Positions 6,538-14,980 of a stretch of 33,588 nucleotides of DNA are shown in pieces (within the stretch, counting starts at the first letter, position 1; each line of letters opens with the position of its first letter). This DNA is from HGM04593 sp045647745 (lineage in GTDB: Bacteria > Bacteroidota > Bacteroidia > Bacteroidales > Bacteroidaceae). Made by a program: the position numbers and the translations under genes. Below the pieces are notes generated by a model. That model saw only the letters and a program-made list of their open reading frames with translations, was not told the origin of the DNA and did not search any database. The DNA lies in contig JAZRMQ010000012.1 of the NCBI GenBank assembly GCA_045647745.1, forward strand, positions 1-33,588, read 5' to 3'.

Positions 6538-6744
6538 GTGTGGTTCAATGGTGAGGAGAGGCTTTATCTGCACAAGATTGAAAAGAACGGCAAAGTCGTA
6601 TTTGAGGAGATACCGAATATTCCAAAATACAAACAGAGGATAGAGGAAATTGGCGATAAGATAAAAACCATTATCGAAAGAAAGTGGCAGGCTGTTAAGG
6701 ATATTGATTTATTGAAGGAGGAATTGGGTGATTTTAACACCTAA
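6538..6744 (+). pseudogene. Small frame of 68 codons, probably a C-terminal gene remnant
   Basis: The frame opens after a TAA at 6526-6528 and has no ATG; the only start is GTG at 6538, with no visible promoter and directly after the tRNA-Pro terminator. The peptide is clearly protein-like: NGEERLYLHKIEKNGKVVFE, then a helical, charged tail ending in LLKEELGDFNT. This looks like the preserved C-terminal end of a larger protein whose 5' part has been lost, next to tRNA genes where islands insert. I do not recognise the family. A short functional protein is possible but less likely. Confidence 0.4.
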
Positions 6745-6824
6745 ATGTAATGGCCTGTGGCTTTTCTCCTGCCACACAAAGTGGTAATTGATTTTAAAAC
6801 AAAAAGATTATTAAAAAATAAATA

Positions 6825-7721
6825 ATGGAAAAAGGAAAGCATAGTTTTAAGGCGTGGCTTTTGGCTACACGTCCTTGGTCTTTTCCGGCATCGGCAATGC
6901 CGGTGTTGGTGACACTTGCCTATCTTAATTGGGTGGGTTGCAAAATTGATTGGCTTGCTGGTGTGTGGGCTTTGGTAAATATTGTTATTTTTCACGCAGC
7001 CGGAAACACTTGGAGCGACTATTTCGACTACAAGAAAGGTGTCGACCGTGAAGATGCCATTGGTGGAATGTCTATTGTGAGCGGTGAGTTTAAGGCTTCC
7101 GAAATTAAGGCACTTGCTTGGGCTCTCTTGTCTGTTGCCGTTGTTGCCGGCTTGGGGCTGATGTTGCTTGTCGGGCTGCCTGTGCTCTATTTTGGTCTTG
7201 CCGGCTGTGCACTCATTCTGCTCTATCCTTGGCTGAAATATCACGCATTGGGCGATTTGGATATTTTCCTCACCTATTCGGTGTTGCCGATATTGGGAAC
7301 CTCTTTTGTGGCGACCGGCGCGTTATGCAGCAATGTGTTGTGGTTGATGCTCCCCATTGGCCTGATAACAGTTGGAATATTGCACATTAACAATGCTCGT
7401 GATATTGAGCAGGATAGCCGTGCCGGCATAAAAACCTTTGCAATGCTCATAGGCAAACAAGCGTCGGTGTATGTTTATATTGCCGAGTTGTTGTTGCCAT
7501 TCATCTGTATTCTGGTTGCGGCTATTTGTGGCGCAATGCCGTGGTGGTCATTGGTTGTTGTTATTGCGTTGAAGCCAGCCATTGATAATTGCCGTGCAAT
7601 GCTGAAACTCCCAACCGAGGGAATGAAGGCTGTTGTTGGCGTGGATGAAAAGACTGCTCAGTTGCAGTTGATGTTTAGCTTGCTATTGTCAATATCATTC
7701 TTTTTAACAGCAATGCTATGA
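6825..7721 (+). CDS. menA: 1,4-dihydroxy-2-naphthoate polyprenyltransferase (UbiA family)
   Basis: MenA attaches the polyprenyl tail to 1,4-dihydroxy-2-naphthoate at the inner membrane, the membrane step of menaquinone synthesis. The 298-residue protein is strongly hydrophobic, with eight or nine membrane segments. It has the first UbiA metal-diphosphate motif, N61xxxD65xxD68 (NTWSDYFDYKKGVD), and the second, NNARDIEQDSRAG (about 189-201). The N-terminal WLLATRPWSFPAS is also typical of MenA. Length is normal. The last four bases (ATGA, 7718-7721) overlap the start of the CPBP-family gene, so the two are co-translated. No consensus promoter was found upstream; a 6-bp hairpin (TGTGGC 6756-6761 / GCCACA 6771-6776) lies in the leader. 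Other men genes are not in the window. Another UbiA substrate is possible but less likely. Confidence 0.93.
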   Translation: MEKGKHSFKAWLLATRPWSFPASAMPVLVTLAYLNWVGCKIDWLAGVWALVNIVIFHAAGNTWSDYFDYKKGVDREDAIGGMSIVSGEFKASEIKALAWALLSVAVVAGLGLMLLVGLPVLYFGLAGCALILLYPWLKYHALGDLDIFLTYSVLPILGTSFVATGALCSNVLWLMLPIGLITVGILHINNARDIEQDSRAGIKTFAMLIGKQASVYVYIAELLLPFICILVAAICGAMPWWSLVVVIALKPAIDNCRAMLKLPTEGMKAVVGVDEKTAQLQLMFSLLLSISFFLTAML

Positions 7722-8338
7722 TGCGTCGTGTCACCTTTACAATAGTGCTTGCTGCGGTGCTGTGGACAATTATGTTCAGTCCTTGGACCGCACCACACGT
7801 TAATTTCTGGTGGATGATGACAGGCTCGGCTTGCGCACTCTCACTCTGCGCAACGATTTTTGCTCCGGGGTGGTGGAAGAGGGTTCACTTTACCCCTGCC
7901 AACATCCTTTGGGGTATTCTCATTGCCGTTGCTCTTTGGGGCGTCTTTTGGATTGGTGACAAACTCTCGCAGCTGATGTTTGATTTTGCTCGTCCGCAGG
8001 TAGACACCATTTATGGAATGAAAGATGGGCAGTCGCAGTGGTTGCTCACAGCGTTGATGCTCTTCCTCATAGGCCCTGCCGAGGAGATTTTTTGGCGTGG
8101 ATTCGTTCAGGAGAGTCTGTCGAAAAAATGGAACGCAAACGTAGGTTTTGTGGTCACAACCCTCGTTTATGCATTGGTGCACGCAGGGTCGTTGAACTTT
8201 ATGCTTACAATGGCGGCTCTTGTTGCCGGTGCAGCGTGGGGCCTGCTCTATCGTCTTTTCCCAAAATATTTTGCGGCGATAATTATCTCGCACGCACTAT
8301 GGGACGTTGCGGTGTTTATATGGTTCCCGATAATGTAA
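7718..8338 (+). CDS. CPBP family intramembrane metalloprotease (CAAX-like)
   Basis: A 206-residue integral membrane protein with about six hydrophobic segments. The family (PF02517, Rce1-like) is identified by E122-E123-xxx-R127 (AEEIFWRGF), H155 in YALVHAG, and H192xxxD196 (SHALWD), so all metal-binding and catalytic motifs are present. Bacterial members include bacteriocin-immunity and CAAX-protease-like proteins; the substrate here cannot be told. Start ATG at 7718 overlaps the menA stop by 4 bases, and a second ATG follows immediately (7721). Tight coupling to menA suggests shared expression rather than a known shared pathway. Confidence 0.9.
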   Translation: MMRRVTFTIVLAAVLWTIMFSPWTAPHVNFWWMMTGSACALSLCATIFAPGWWKRVHFTPANILWGILIAVALWGVFWIGDKLSQLMFDFARPQVDTIYGMKDGQSQWLLTALMLFLIGPAEEIFWRGFVQESLSKKWNANVGFVVTTLVYALVHAGSLNFMLTMAALVAGAAWGLLYRLFPKYFAAIIISHALWDVAVFIWFPIM

Positions 8339-8344
8339 AAGTTA

Positions 8345-8388
8345 ATTTAAAAGGAGCGCAGCTTTTTCGGGGGGCGCATCTTTTAAAT
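8345..8388. repeat. Long imperfect inverted repeat between CPBP gene and radA
   Basis: ATTTAAAAG (8345-8353) pairs with CTTTTAAAT (8380-8388). After a G-T pair and an A-A mismatch, GCGC (8356-8359) pairs with GCGC (8374-8377). The loop is about 14 bases and G-rich on its 3' side. It lies 25 bases before the radA ATG. No clean T-tract follows, so it may be a leader hairpin or a weak terminator rather than a classical one. Confidence 0.45.
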
Positions 8389-8412
8389 CAAACGCAATGA
8401 TACAAGAATAAT

Positions 8413-9780
8413 ATGGCAAAGGAAAAATCGGTTTTTTTGTGTAACGATTGTGGTTACGAGTCGCCAAAGTGGTCGGGAAAATGTCCGGCCTGTGGCGCGT
8501 GGAACAGCTTTGTGGAGAAGGTTGTGAGGAACACCCCTGCATCGCGTGTTTCGCTTGTTGCCGGCGATAAGCCTCAGGTGCGTCCGATGCTGATAGATGA
8601 TGTGGCTACCGATGCTCTGCCACGCATTGATATGAGAGACGGCGAACTGAACCGTGTGCTTGGCGGTGGTCTTGTACCGGGCTCATTGGTGCTTTTGGGT
8701 GGCGAACCGGGCATTGGAAAATCGACTTTGGTGTTGCAGACAATCCTTGGAATGCCCGACCGCAAAGTGCTTTATGTGTCGGGCGAGGAGAGCGTGCAAC
8801 AGATAAAGCTGCGAGCCGACCGCATTGCTCACGAGCGCGGGAACTGCCATATTGTTTGCGAAACGTCGCTTGAAACAATATTCGTGCACATAAAAAACGT
8901 GATGCCCGAGTTGCTGGTAATAGATTCGATACAGACAATGTGCAGCGAGGCCGTGGACTCCTCTCCCGGTAGTATGGCACAGGTGCGCGAATGTACAGCA
9001 ATGCTGCTTAAATTTGCCAAAGAGAACAATGTGCCGGTGATACTCATTGGTCACATAACAAAAGACGGCGCTATTGCCGGTCCAAAAATCCTAGAGCATA
9101 TTGTTGATGTTGTTATACAATTCGAGGGCGACCAGCACTATCTTTATCGCGTGTTACGCTCGATAAAAAATCGTTTCGGAAGCACCGCCGAGCTTGGAAT
9201 ATATGAGATGCGTCGCGAGGGCTTACGACAGGTGACCAACCCCTCGGAGCTGCTGCTCAGCGAGCGTCACAAAGGTATGAGCGGCGTGGCAATAGCTTCG
9301 GCAATAGAGGGCGTCAGCCCCTTTCTCATTGAGGCACAGGCCTTGGTGAGCACTGCTGCCTATGGAACTCCGCAGCGTTCGGCAACAGGCTTCGACGGCC
9401 GACGTATGAATATGCTGCTTGCGGTGCTTGAAAAGCGCGTGGGCTTTAAACTCGCGCAAAAGGATGTCTATCTTAACATTGCCGGTGGCTTGCGCGTCAA
9501 CGACCCGGCGATAGACCTCTCGGTCATCAGTGCCATTCTCTCAAGCAATATGGACGTGGAGATTGAACCAACAATCTGTATGGCTGGCGAGGTGGGCCTC
9601 TCGGGCGAGATACGTCCGGTGAACCGCATTGAACAGCGCATTGCCGAGGCTGCAAAGCTTGGATTTAAGCAGATAATAGTGCCCCGTAGCAATATGAAAG
9701 GTCTTGATACCTCGCGTTTCGGCATCGAGGTGTTGCCTGTGGGAAAGGTTGAAGAGGCTTTTCGTTTAATTTTTGGATAG
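8413..9780 (+). CDS. radA: DNA repair protein RadA
   Basis: RadA (Sms) is a hexameric, RecA-like DnaB-type helicase that helps branch migration in homologous recombination and repair. The 455-residue protein has all the family parts: a zinc finger C10xxC13...C24xxC27 (CNDCGY and CPACGAW), Walker A GEPGIGKST (97-105), the Walker B-type strand ELLVIDSIQT, the RadA-specific KNRFG motif (about 252-256), and a C-terminal Lon-like domain (about 275-455) with the DPAIDLSVISAI and GEVGLSGEIRPV blocks. Length matches the family exactly. It sits 74 bases after the CPBP gene and 47 before the oxidoreductase gene on the same strand. Start is the ATG at 8413, giving the usual MAKEKSVFLC N-terminus. Nothing is unusual. 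Confidence 0.97.
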   Translation: MAKEKSVFLCNDCGYESPKWSGKCPACGAWNSFVEKVVRNTPASRVSLVAGDKPQVRPMLIDDVATDALPRIDMRDGELNRVLGGGLVPGSLVLLGGEPGIGKSTLVLQTILGMPDRKVLYVSGEESVQQIKLRADRIAHERGNCHIVCETSLETIFVHIKNVMPELLVIDSIQTMCSEAVDSSPGSMAQVRECTAMLLKFAKENNVPVILIGHITKDGAIAGPKILEHIVDVVIQFEGDQHYLYRVLRSIKNRFGSTAELGIYEMRREGLRQVTNPSELLLSERHKGMSGVAIASAIEGVSPFLIEAQALVSTAAYGTPQRSATGFDGRRMNMLLAVLEKRVGFKLAQKDVYLNIAGGLRVNDPAIDLSVISAILSSNMDVEIEPTICMAGEVGLSGEIRPVNRIEQRIAEAAKLGFKQIIVPRSNMKGLDTSRFGIEVLPVGKVEEAFRLIFG

Positions 9781-9827
9781 AAGCCCAAAGGCTCAAAGGC
9801 TTTTTTGGCTCGAGATATTAGTTTAAA

Positions 9828-11420
9828 ATGGTATACGAATTTCAACTAAGGGTGCAACCCTATGAGGCTGCAAGCGAGCAGTCGCTGGCAAGGTATATTG
9901 CCCGCGAAAAAGGGATGGACGAGCGCAAAATCAATGCAGTGCGTGTGTTGCGTCGCAGCATCGATGCACGCCAGCGCACCATATATATAAATCTTTCGGT
10001 AAGAGTCTTTGTCAATGAGATGCCCCCTGCCGATGAGTATATTGCCCGCGAATATCCCAACGTCGAGGGCAAGCGCCCCGTAATTGTTGTCGGCGCAGGC
10101 CCTGCCGGCCTTTTTGCTGCGCTCAAATTAATAGAGAACGGTCTTCGTCCCATTGTGGTGGAGCGTGGAAAAGACGTGCGCACACGCAAGGTTGACCTTG
10201 CCAATATCTCTCGAACACACACCGTAAACCCCGAGTCGAACTACTGCTTTGGCGAGGGTGGTGCCGGTGCCTATTCCGATGGAAAGCTCTACACCCGCAG
10301 CAAAAAACGCGGTAGCATTGAGGGAGTACTGAATATCTTTTGTCAGCACGGCGCAAGCCCCTCGATTCTTGCCGATGCTCATCCGCATATAGGAACCGAT
10401 AAACTGCCACGCGTTATAGAGAATATACGCAACCGCATAATAGAGTGTGGTGGTGAGGTGCGCTTTGAAACACGTATGGAGGAGATACTTTTGAATGGCA
10501 GCAAGGTGTGTGGAATACGCACCAACAATGGCGAGCTGCTTGCCGATGCTGTTATTCTTGCCACCGGTCACTCTGCCAAAGATGTCTATCGCTGGCTGAA
10601 CAGCAACAATATTGCTCTTGAGGCAAAAGGCTTTGCTGTGGGAGTGCGCTTGGAGCACCCATCAGAGCTTATTGACCAGATACAATATCACTCGCCAAAG
10701 GGGCGCGGAAAGTATCTCCCTGCGGCTGAATATAGCTTCACTACACAGGTGAACGGCCGTGGTGTGTACAGCTTCTGTATGTGTCCGGGTGGTGTGGTGA
10801 TACCATCAGCGTCGGCAGCCGAGGAGCTATTGGTGAATGGAATGTCGCCGTCGCATCGTGGTGGCGCGTGGAGCAATTCGGGAATGGTGGTGCAGGTGAA
10901 CCCCGAGGATGTGTTGCTGCCCGAGATGCAGATTGATTGCGATGGCATTGCTCCCGTGCCCAATGACTCGCCTTTGCGTGTGATGAACTTTCAGGAGCGC
11001 CTTGAACGCCTTTGTTGGGTTATGGGTAATCGCAAACAGACAGCTCCGGCACAGCGAATGACCGATTTTGTGCGTGGCAAGCTAAGCTACGACCTGCCGC
11101 GCAGCTCCTATGCTCCGGGGTTAATCTCCTCGCCGTTGCATTTTTGGTTGCCAAAGTTCGTCTCCAGTCGTTTGCAACGTGGCTTTGAGCAATTTGGCCG
11201 GATGTCGCGCGGATTTCTTACAAGCGAGGCAACGATGATTGGCGTTGAGACTCGCACGTCGTCGCCTGTGCGCATTGTGCGCGATAGTGACACACTGCAG
11301 CACGTTACTGTTGAGGGGCTGTTCCCCTGTGGCGAGGGAGCAGGATATGCCGGCGGAATTGTTTCAGCCGCAGTCGACGGAGAGCGTTGCGCAATAGCGG
11401 CAAAAGAGTATCTTTCTTGA
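9828..11420 (+). CDS. NAD(P)/FAD-dependent oxidoreductase (COG2509 type)
   Basis: A 530-residue FAD protein. An N-terminal domain of about 80 residues (FQLRVQPYEAASEQSLARYI) precedes the dinucleotide-binding GAGPAG (89-94) and the ERG (about 112-114) that ends the Rossmann fold. The conserved blocks NYCFGEGGAGAYSDGKLYTR (about 140-159) and AILATGHS-type segment (VILATGHSA) are typical of the uncharacterised 'FAD-dependent dehydrogenase' family COG2509. The C-terminus carries the FAD-closing motif GEGAGYAGGIVSAAVDG (about 502-518). The physiological substrate of the family is not known to me. No signal or membrane segment, so cytoplasmic. The gene is followed within 10 bases by a strong bidirectional terminator, ending the menA-side run of plus-strand genes. 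Confidence 0.9.
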   Translation: MVYEFQLRVQPYEAASEQSLARYIAREKGMDERKINAVRVLRRSIDARQRTIYINLSVRVFVNEMPPADEYIAREYPNVEGKRPVIVVGAGPAGLFAALKLIENGLRPIVVERGKDVRTRKVDLANISRTHTVNPESNYCFGEGGAGAYSDGKLYTRSKKRGSIEGVLNIFCQHGASPSILADAHPHIGTDKLPRVIENIRNRIIECGGEVRFETRMEEILLNGSKVCGIRTNNGELLADAVILATGHSAKDVYRWLNSNNIALEAKGFAVGVRLEHPSELIDQIQYHSPKGRGKYLPAAEYSFTTQVNGRGVYSFCMCPGGVVIPSASAAEELLVNGMSPSHRGGAWSNSGMVVQVNPEDVLLPEMQIDCDGIAPVPNDSPLRVMNFQERLERLCWVMGNRKQTAPAQRMTDFVRGKLSYDLPRSSYAPGLISSPLHFWLPKFVSSRLQRGFEQFGRMSRGFLTSEATMIGVETRTSSPVRIVRDSDTLQHVTVEGLFPCGEGAGYAGGIVSAAVDGERCAIAAKEYLS

Positions 11421-11423
11421 TAT

Positions 11424-11468
11424 AAAAAAAACCGGCGAGCTCCATTTTTTGAGCTCGCCGGTTTTTTT
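11424..11468. terminator. Bidirectional intrinsic terminator
   Basis: A perfect 12-bp stem, ACCGGCGAGCTC (11431-11442) against GAGCTCGCCGGT (11451-11462), with an 8-base loop. It has a T-run on the right (11462-11468) and an A-run on the left (11424-11431). It therefore works for both the oxidoreductase gene (plus) and manA (minus), which converge here. Confidence 0.92.
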
Positions 11469-11472
11469 CTGT

Positions 11473-12441
11473 TTATTCAACTATCCAGCTTCCCAGTAGT
11501 TCCATCTCTCCGTCGGGGATTATTTTCAGGCTGCTTGTCGATGCCGGAACGAGCAAGCTCTCGCCCTGATGAATAGTTGTTACATTGCCGTTGTTGTCGG
11601 TTACGCTTCCCTTGCCGGCTGTGCAGATGAGAATGACAAACGAGTCGAGCTCATTAAGCGGCATTTCATAATCCTTTGTCAAGCGGTAAATGTCGGTTGT
11701 GAAATAGCGGCACGATACCAACTGCGCAGGTTTGTCGGGCTGTGCATCGTAGTAGGTGCGATAGTCGGGTAGTACCGCATAGTCTATTGCACCTTTGCTC
11801 AGCTCGGTGTGCAACTCGCGTGGCTTGCCACTGTCGTCGCAACGGTTAAAGTCGTATATACGATAGGTGATATTCGAGGTCTGCTGAATCTCGGCAATGA
11901 ACGCACCGGCACCTATTGAGTGAATGCGGCCGGCCGGCAAAAAGAATACATCACCCTTGTGAATGTCATACTCCTGCAAAAGGTCGGTGATGGTGTTGTC
12001 GGCAATACTCTGCTCATACTCCTCGGGTGTCACCTGTTTTGCAAAGCCCGAACGCAAGCGCGAGCCGGGGTCGGCATCAACCACATACCACATCTCGGTC
12101 TTTCCCTTTGACTGATGGCGCTCCCAAGCCAATTTGTCGTTGGGATGAACCTGAATAGACAAATCCTGTCGTGCGTCGATGAACTTTATCAGCAATGGAA
12201 ACTCCTTCCCAAAGCGCTCGTAGTTGCTTTTGCCCAGCAGAGCCTCCTTGTCGCGTGCAATCAGCTCGGATAGCGTCAATCCGGCATCAGCCCCCTCGGC
12301 AATAACCGATTCGTTATCCTTTACACCCGAGATTTCCCAGCTCTCGCCAACTTGTTTCATCTCTGACTCAACACCCTTATAAGGGATAATCTTGTCTCCG
12401 CCCCAAAGCATTGACTTTAATATAGGCTTGAATTTATACAT
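11473..12441 (-). CDS. manA: Mannose-6-phosphate isomerase, class I
   Basis: Interconverts fructose-6-phosphate and mannose-6-phosphate, feeding mannose use or GDP-mannose/GDP-fucose synthesis in the cytoplasm. The 322-residue protein is a type I PMI of the short bacterial kind: N-terminal KFKPILKSMLWGG, the zinc ligands Q97 and H99 in SIQVHPND, E116 in GKTEMWYV, and H174 in AGRIHSIGAG. The cupin C-terminus includes GKGSVTDNNGNVTTIHQGES. The start ATG (12441) gives the usual short N-terminus. Monocistronic: divergent from the beta-barrel gene and convergent to the oxidoreductase, with a shared terminator. No good -33/-7 promoter was found on this side. Confidence 0.95.
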   Translation of the reverse strand: MYKFKPILKSMLWGGDKIIPYKGVESEMKQVGESWEISGVKDNESVIAEGADAGLTLSELIARDKEALLGKSNYERFGKEFPLLIKFIDARQDLSIQVHPNDKLAWERHQSKGKTEMWYVVDADPGSRLRSGFAKQVTPEEYEQSIADNTITDLLQEYDIHKGDVFFLPAGRIHSIGAGAFIAEIQQTSNITYRIYDFNRCDDSGKPRELHTELSKGAIDYAVLPDYRTYYDAQPDKPAQLVSCRYFTTDIYRLTKDYEMPLNELDSFVILICTAGKGSVTDNNGNVTTIHQGESLLVPASTSSLKIIPDGEMELLGSWIVE

Positions 12442-12554
12442 TTTGTGCTTGTTAAAAGGTTTGTAGAATTTGTCGTTGCAAGATATGTATTTTTTGCAAT
12501 TGCTACACCTGATAAAATGTTAACAAATGTTAAAAATGGGGGGGTAAAAAGTGT

Positions 12555-12585
12555 TCTGTTATTTGATTTTTTTTATTTATCTTCG
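12555..12585 (+). promoter_or_regulatory. Possible promoter of the beta-barrel gene
   Basis: TATCTTCG at 12578-12585 is one base off the TAnnTTTG consensus. A weak -33 element TCTG lies at 12555-12558 with a 19-base spacer. The predicted transcript would start near 12592, leaving a short leader before the ATG at 12606; this argues against the upstream in-frame GTG at 12585, which overlaps the box. Confidence 0.4.
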
Positions 12586-12605
12586 TGCCCAAAATAAATA
12601 ATCCT

Positions 12606-14885
12606 ATGATTAAAAGGCTATTCTTATCGGTTGCTCTCTTCTTCTGTGTTTTGAATGTGGTTAAAGCACAGGAAATTAGCGGCCGTGTAACAAATAATGG
12701 TGGTGCTGCGGTTGAGAGTGCAAATGTAGTGCTTCAAAGCATCGACTCTGTTTTTGTGGACGTTGTTTTAACCGATAGTGCCGGTCTGTTTTCTTTCGGG
12801 CGCAATTTGGATAATTTTCGTCTTGTAGTGCATCATATGGCCTATCATTCGCGCGAAGTGGAGTGTAAGACAGCTTTAGTCGGTGATATTATCCTTGAGC
12901 CTCGGGATAGAGTGCTTGGCGAGCTTGATGTGGTTGCCGAGCGTCCGTTGGTGAAAGTAGAGAATGGTGCACTGGCCTATGACCTTGAACAGCTTACACG
13001 CGACAAAGTTGCTAACAACACTTATGAAGCTCTTACAAAATTACCGGGAGTGAGCGAGAAAGAGGGTAGTCTCACCCTTGTAGGTGCAAACTCCTTGGCT
13101 GTTATAATAAACGGCAAACCATCGACAATGAGCGCAGAGCAGGTTGCATCATTGCTTAAAAGCACCCCGATTGGGCGCGTTGAAAAAGTTGAGGTAATGT
13201 ACAGCGCACCGCCTCATTATCACGTGCGTGGTGCAGCGTTGAACATTGTGCTCAAAAAAGATACACAATACTCATTGCAGGGTGAGTTGGGCGGTGACTA
13301 CATAAACCGCTTCGATGACAATGGTGGCGGACACGCCTTTCTGCGTGTGGCAACTCCAAAATTCGCATTTGATGCTATGTACAATATTTCGCGCATATCC
13401 GAGGTTCAGGAGCTTGATATGATTTCACGGCATACTCTTGGTGGCGTGCAGCATAACATTCAACAGTTGCAAAAGATGCGTGGTGGTTTGTGGAAGCACA
13501 ATGCAAGAGCCTCATTCGAGTATAATTTCAATGATAAGAACAGTATAAGTTTTGCTTATAACTATCAGGCAAAGAGCAATGCTAACAGTAGTTCAATATC
13601 GGTTGGCAACTATCAGAATTCTGAACTAAAAAAGGTTGTCGACAGTGACAATATGCATAATTTCTCTTTACAGGCATTGGCAGGCATCGGGCTTTCGCTT
13701 GGTGTAGATTACACAATATACAAAAACCACAGCACGCAGCAGATGAATGTGATTTTTTTGAACGATAGCACTCAACTTTTTATGTCGCAGAGTGCCGGGC
13801 AGGATATACGTTCACTCCGCGCATACGCCGACCAAAAGCACACATTCTCGGGTGGCTGGACACTTGGCTATGGCGTTTCGTACCGCAATAGCGAGAGTGA
13901 CGATTATCAGTTGTTTGATGCGGGGAGCACACTGGCCGGAACCAATGTCGAGGCACTGCTATCGGAACACACCGCCGAGGCTTACGTCTCATTCGGCCGT
14001 CAATCTCCGCTCGGGCTTTCGTTCTCTTTGTCGGCTACGGCAGAGTATTACAAGGTTAACGAGCGCGAGCGCTGGACAATCTATCCTCAGGCATCACTCA
14101 CATATATGCGCCACCCCAATCACATTTTTCAGTCGACATTCAATGTGAATAAGCAGTATCCATCGTACTGGCAGATGCAGTCGGCAGTGAGTTATATCGA
14201 CGGATATTCCGAACTTCACAACTCTCCGTGGCTTGAACCTTCAAAAGCGTACATATTCAACGCAAACTACATTTTGAAACAGAAGTTTGTTTTTGGTATC
14301 TTCAGCAACTATATTCATAAATTCTTTGCGCAGGCAATGTATCAGTCGACCGACCGACTCACACTTATTTATCAGACCCACAATTGGGACTATTATTCAC
14401 AATCGGGTATTATGACTGTGTTGCCATATGCTCCCGCAAAGTGGTTTAATACACGTGCTGTATTGGTGGGCTTTTATGTGGCACAGCGTTGCGACAAATT
14501 CTTTGACATCGGTTTTAAAGATAACAAATTTGCAGCCAGTGTGTCGCTGAACAATAGTTTCAAGGTGAATGATGATTTGGTTTTTGAACTCAATGGTTGG
14601 GTGCAGTCGCCAATAACACAGGGAACGTTTGCTGTAAAAACAATGTGGAGCCTGTCGGCTGGGGCAAAGTGGAATTTTGCCGGTGGCAAGGGAACGTTGA
14701 GCTGTTTCTATAATGATATTTTCAATTCTACCCTTAGCGAGATGATGATGGATTATAAGGGACAATATCTTGTTCACAAGAATAATATGTACACACGTAA
14801 TTTCACACTTTCGCTTGTTTATCGTTTCGGCGGCTACAAGAAGAAAGAGGCTAAGGAGGTGGATACTTCGCGCTTCGGACATTGA
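12606..14885 (+). CDS. Outer-membrane beta-barrel protein, TonB-dependent-receptor-like
   Basis: A 759-residue outer-membrane protein. A signal peptide ends near NVVKA/QE (residues 1-21). A carboxypeptidase-regulatory-like beta-sandwich (about 22-100) begins EISGRVTNNGGAAVESANVV. A plug-like region follows (about 105-215) with KLPGVSEKEGSLTLVGANSL and VEVMYSAPPHYHVRGAALNI. The rest is a long barrel of alternating aromatic strands, ending LSLVYRFGGYKKKEAKEVDT. This is the 'outer membrane beta-barrel family protein' (OMP_b-brl_3) type rather than a classical SusC: it is shorter (SusC about 1000 aa) and has no SusD neighbour. The substrate is unknown. The start at 12606 is chosen because it gives the signal peptide directly. 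Transcribed alone, with a terminator at 14931-14966. Confidence 0.88.
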   Translation: MIKRLFLSVALFFCVLNVVKAQEISGRVTNNGGAAVESANVVLQSIDSVFVDVVLTDSAGLFSFGRNLDNFRLVVHHMAYHSREVECKTALVGDIILEPRDRVLGELDVVAERPLVKVENGALAYDLEQLTRDKVANNTYEALTKLPGVSEKEGSLTLVGANSLAVIINGKPSTMSAEQVASLLKSTPIGRVEKVEVMYSAPPHYHVRGAALNIVLKKDTQYSLQGELGGDYINRFDDNGGGHAFLRVATPKFAFDAMYNISRISEVQELDMISRHTLGGVQHNIQQLQKMRGGLWKHNARASFEYNFNDKNSISFAYNYQAKSNANSSSISVGNYQNSELKKVVDSDNMHNFSLQALAGIGLSLGVDYTIYKNHSTQQMNVIFLNDSTQLFMSQSAGQDIRSLRAYADQKHTFSGGWTLGYGVSYRNSESDDYQLFDAGSTLAGTNVEALLSEHTAEAYVSFGRQSPLGLSFSLSATAEYYKVNERERWTIYPQASLTYMRHPNHIFQSTFNVNKQYPSYWQMQSAVSYIDGYSELHNSPWLEPSKAYIFNANYILKQKFVFGIFSNYIHKFFAQAMYQSTDRLTLIYQTHNWDYYSQSGIMTVLPYAPAKWFNTRAVLVGFYVAQRCDKFFDIGFKDNKFAASVSLNNSFKVNDDLVFELNGWVQSPITQGTFAVKTMWSLSAGAKWNFAGGKGTLSCFYNDIFNSTLSEMMMDYKGQYLVHKNNMYTRNFTLSLVYRFGGYKKKEAKEVDTSRFGH

Positions 14886-14925
14886 TGGGTGGTGTAATAC
14901 ACAAAAATTACTACGACAGCACATA

Positions 14926-14966
14926 AAAACCTCGGGTGGCTCATTGCGAACCACCCGAGATTTTTT
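14926..14966. terminator. Bidirectional intrinsic terminator
   Basis: CTCGGGTGG (14931-14939) pairs perfectly with CCACCCGAG (14951-14959) around an 11-base loop. T6 follows on the plus strand and a T-rich GTTTTTATG on the minus strand. It lies between the convergent beta-barrel and papain-like genes. Confidence 0.88.
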
Positions 14967-14980
14967 ATATAGTCTGCTCT

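Noticed and set aside
9781..9806. Possible terminator between radA and the oxidoreductase gene
   Set aside because: AAGCC/GGCTT pairing is only 5 bp, competes with another 4-bp pairing, and is not convincing despite the T-run.
12442..12560. Promoter for manA
   Set aside because: The best -7-like octamer (TATCTTGC, minus strand) has two mismatches and no -33 partner; not reported as a feature.
12585..12605. GTG at 12585 as start of the beta-barrel protein
   Set aside because: It overlaps the likely -7 box TATCTTCG; the ATG at 12606 gives an immediate signal peptide.
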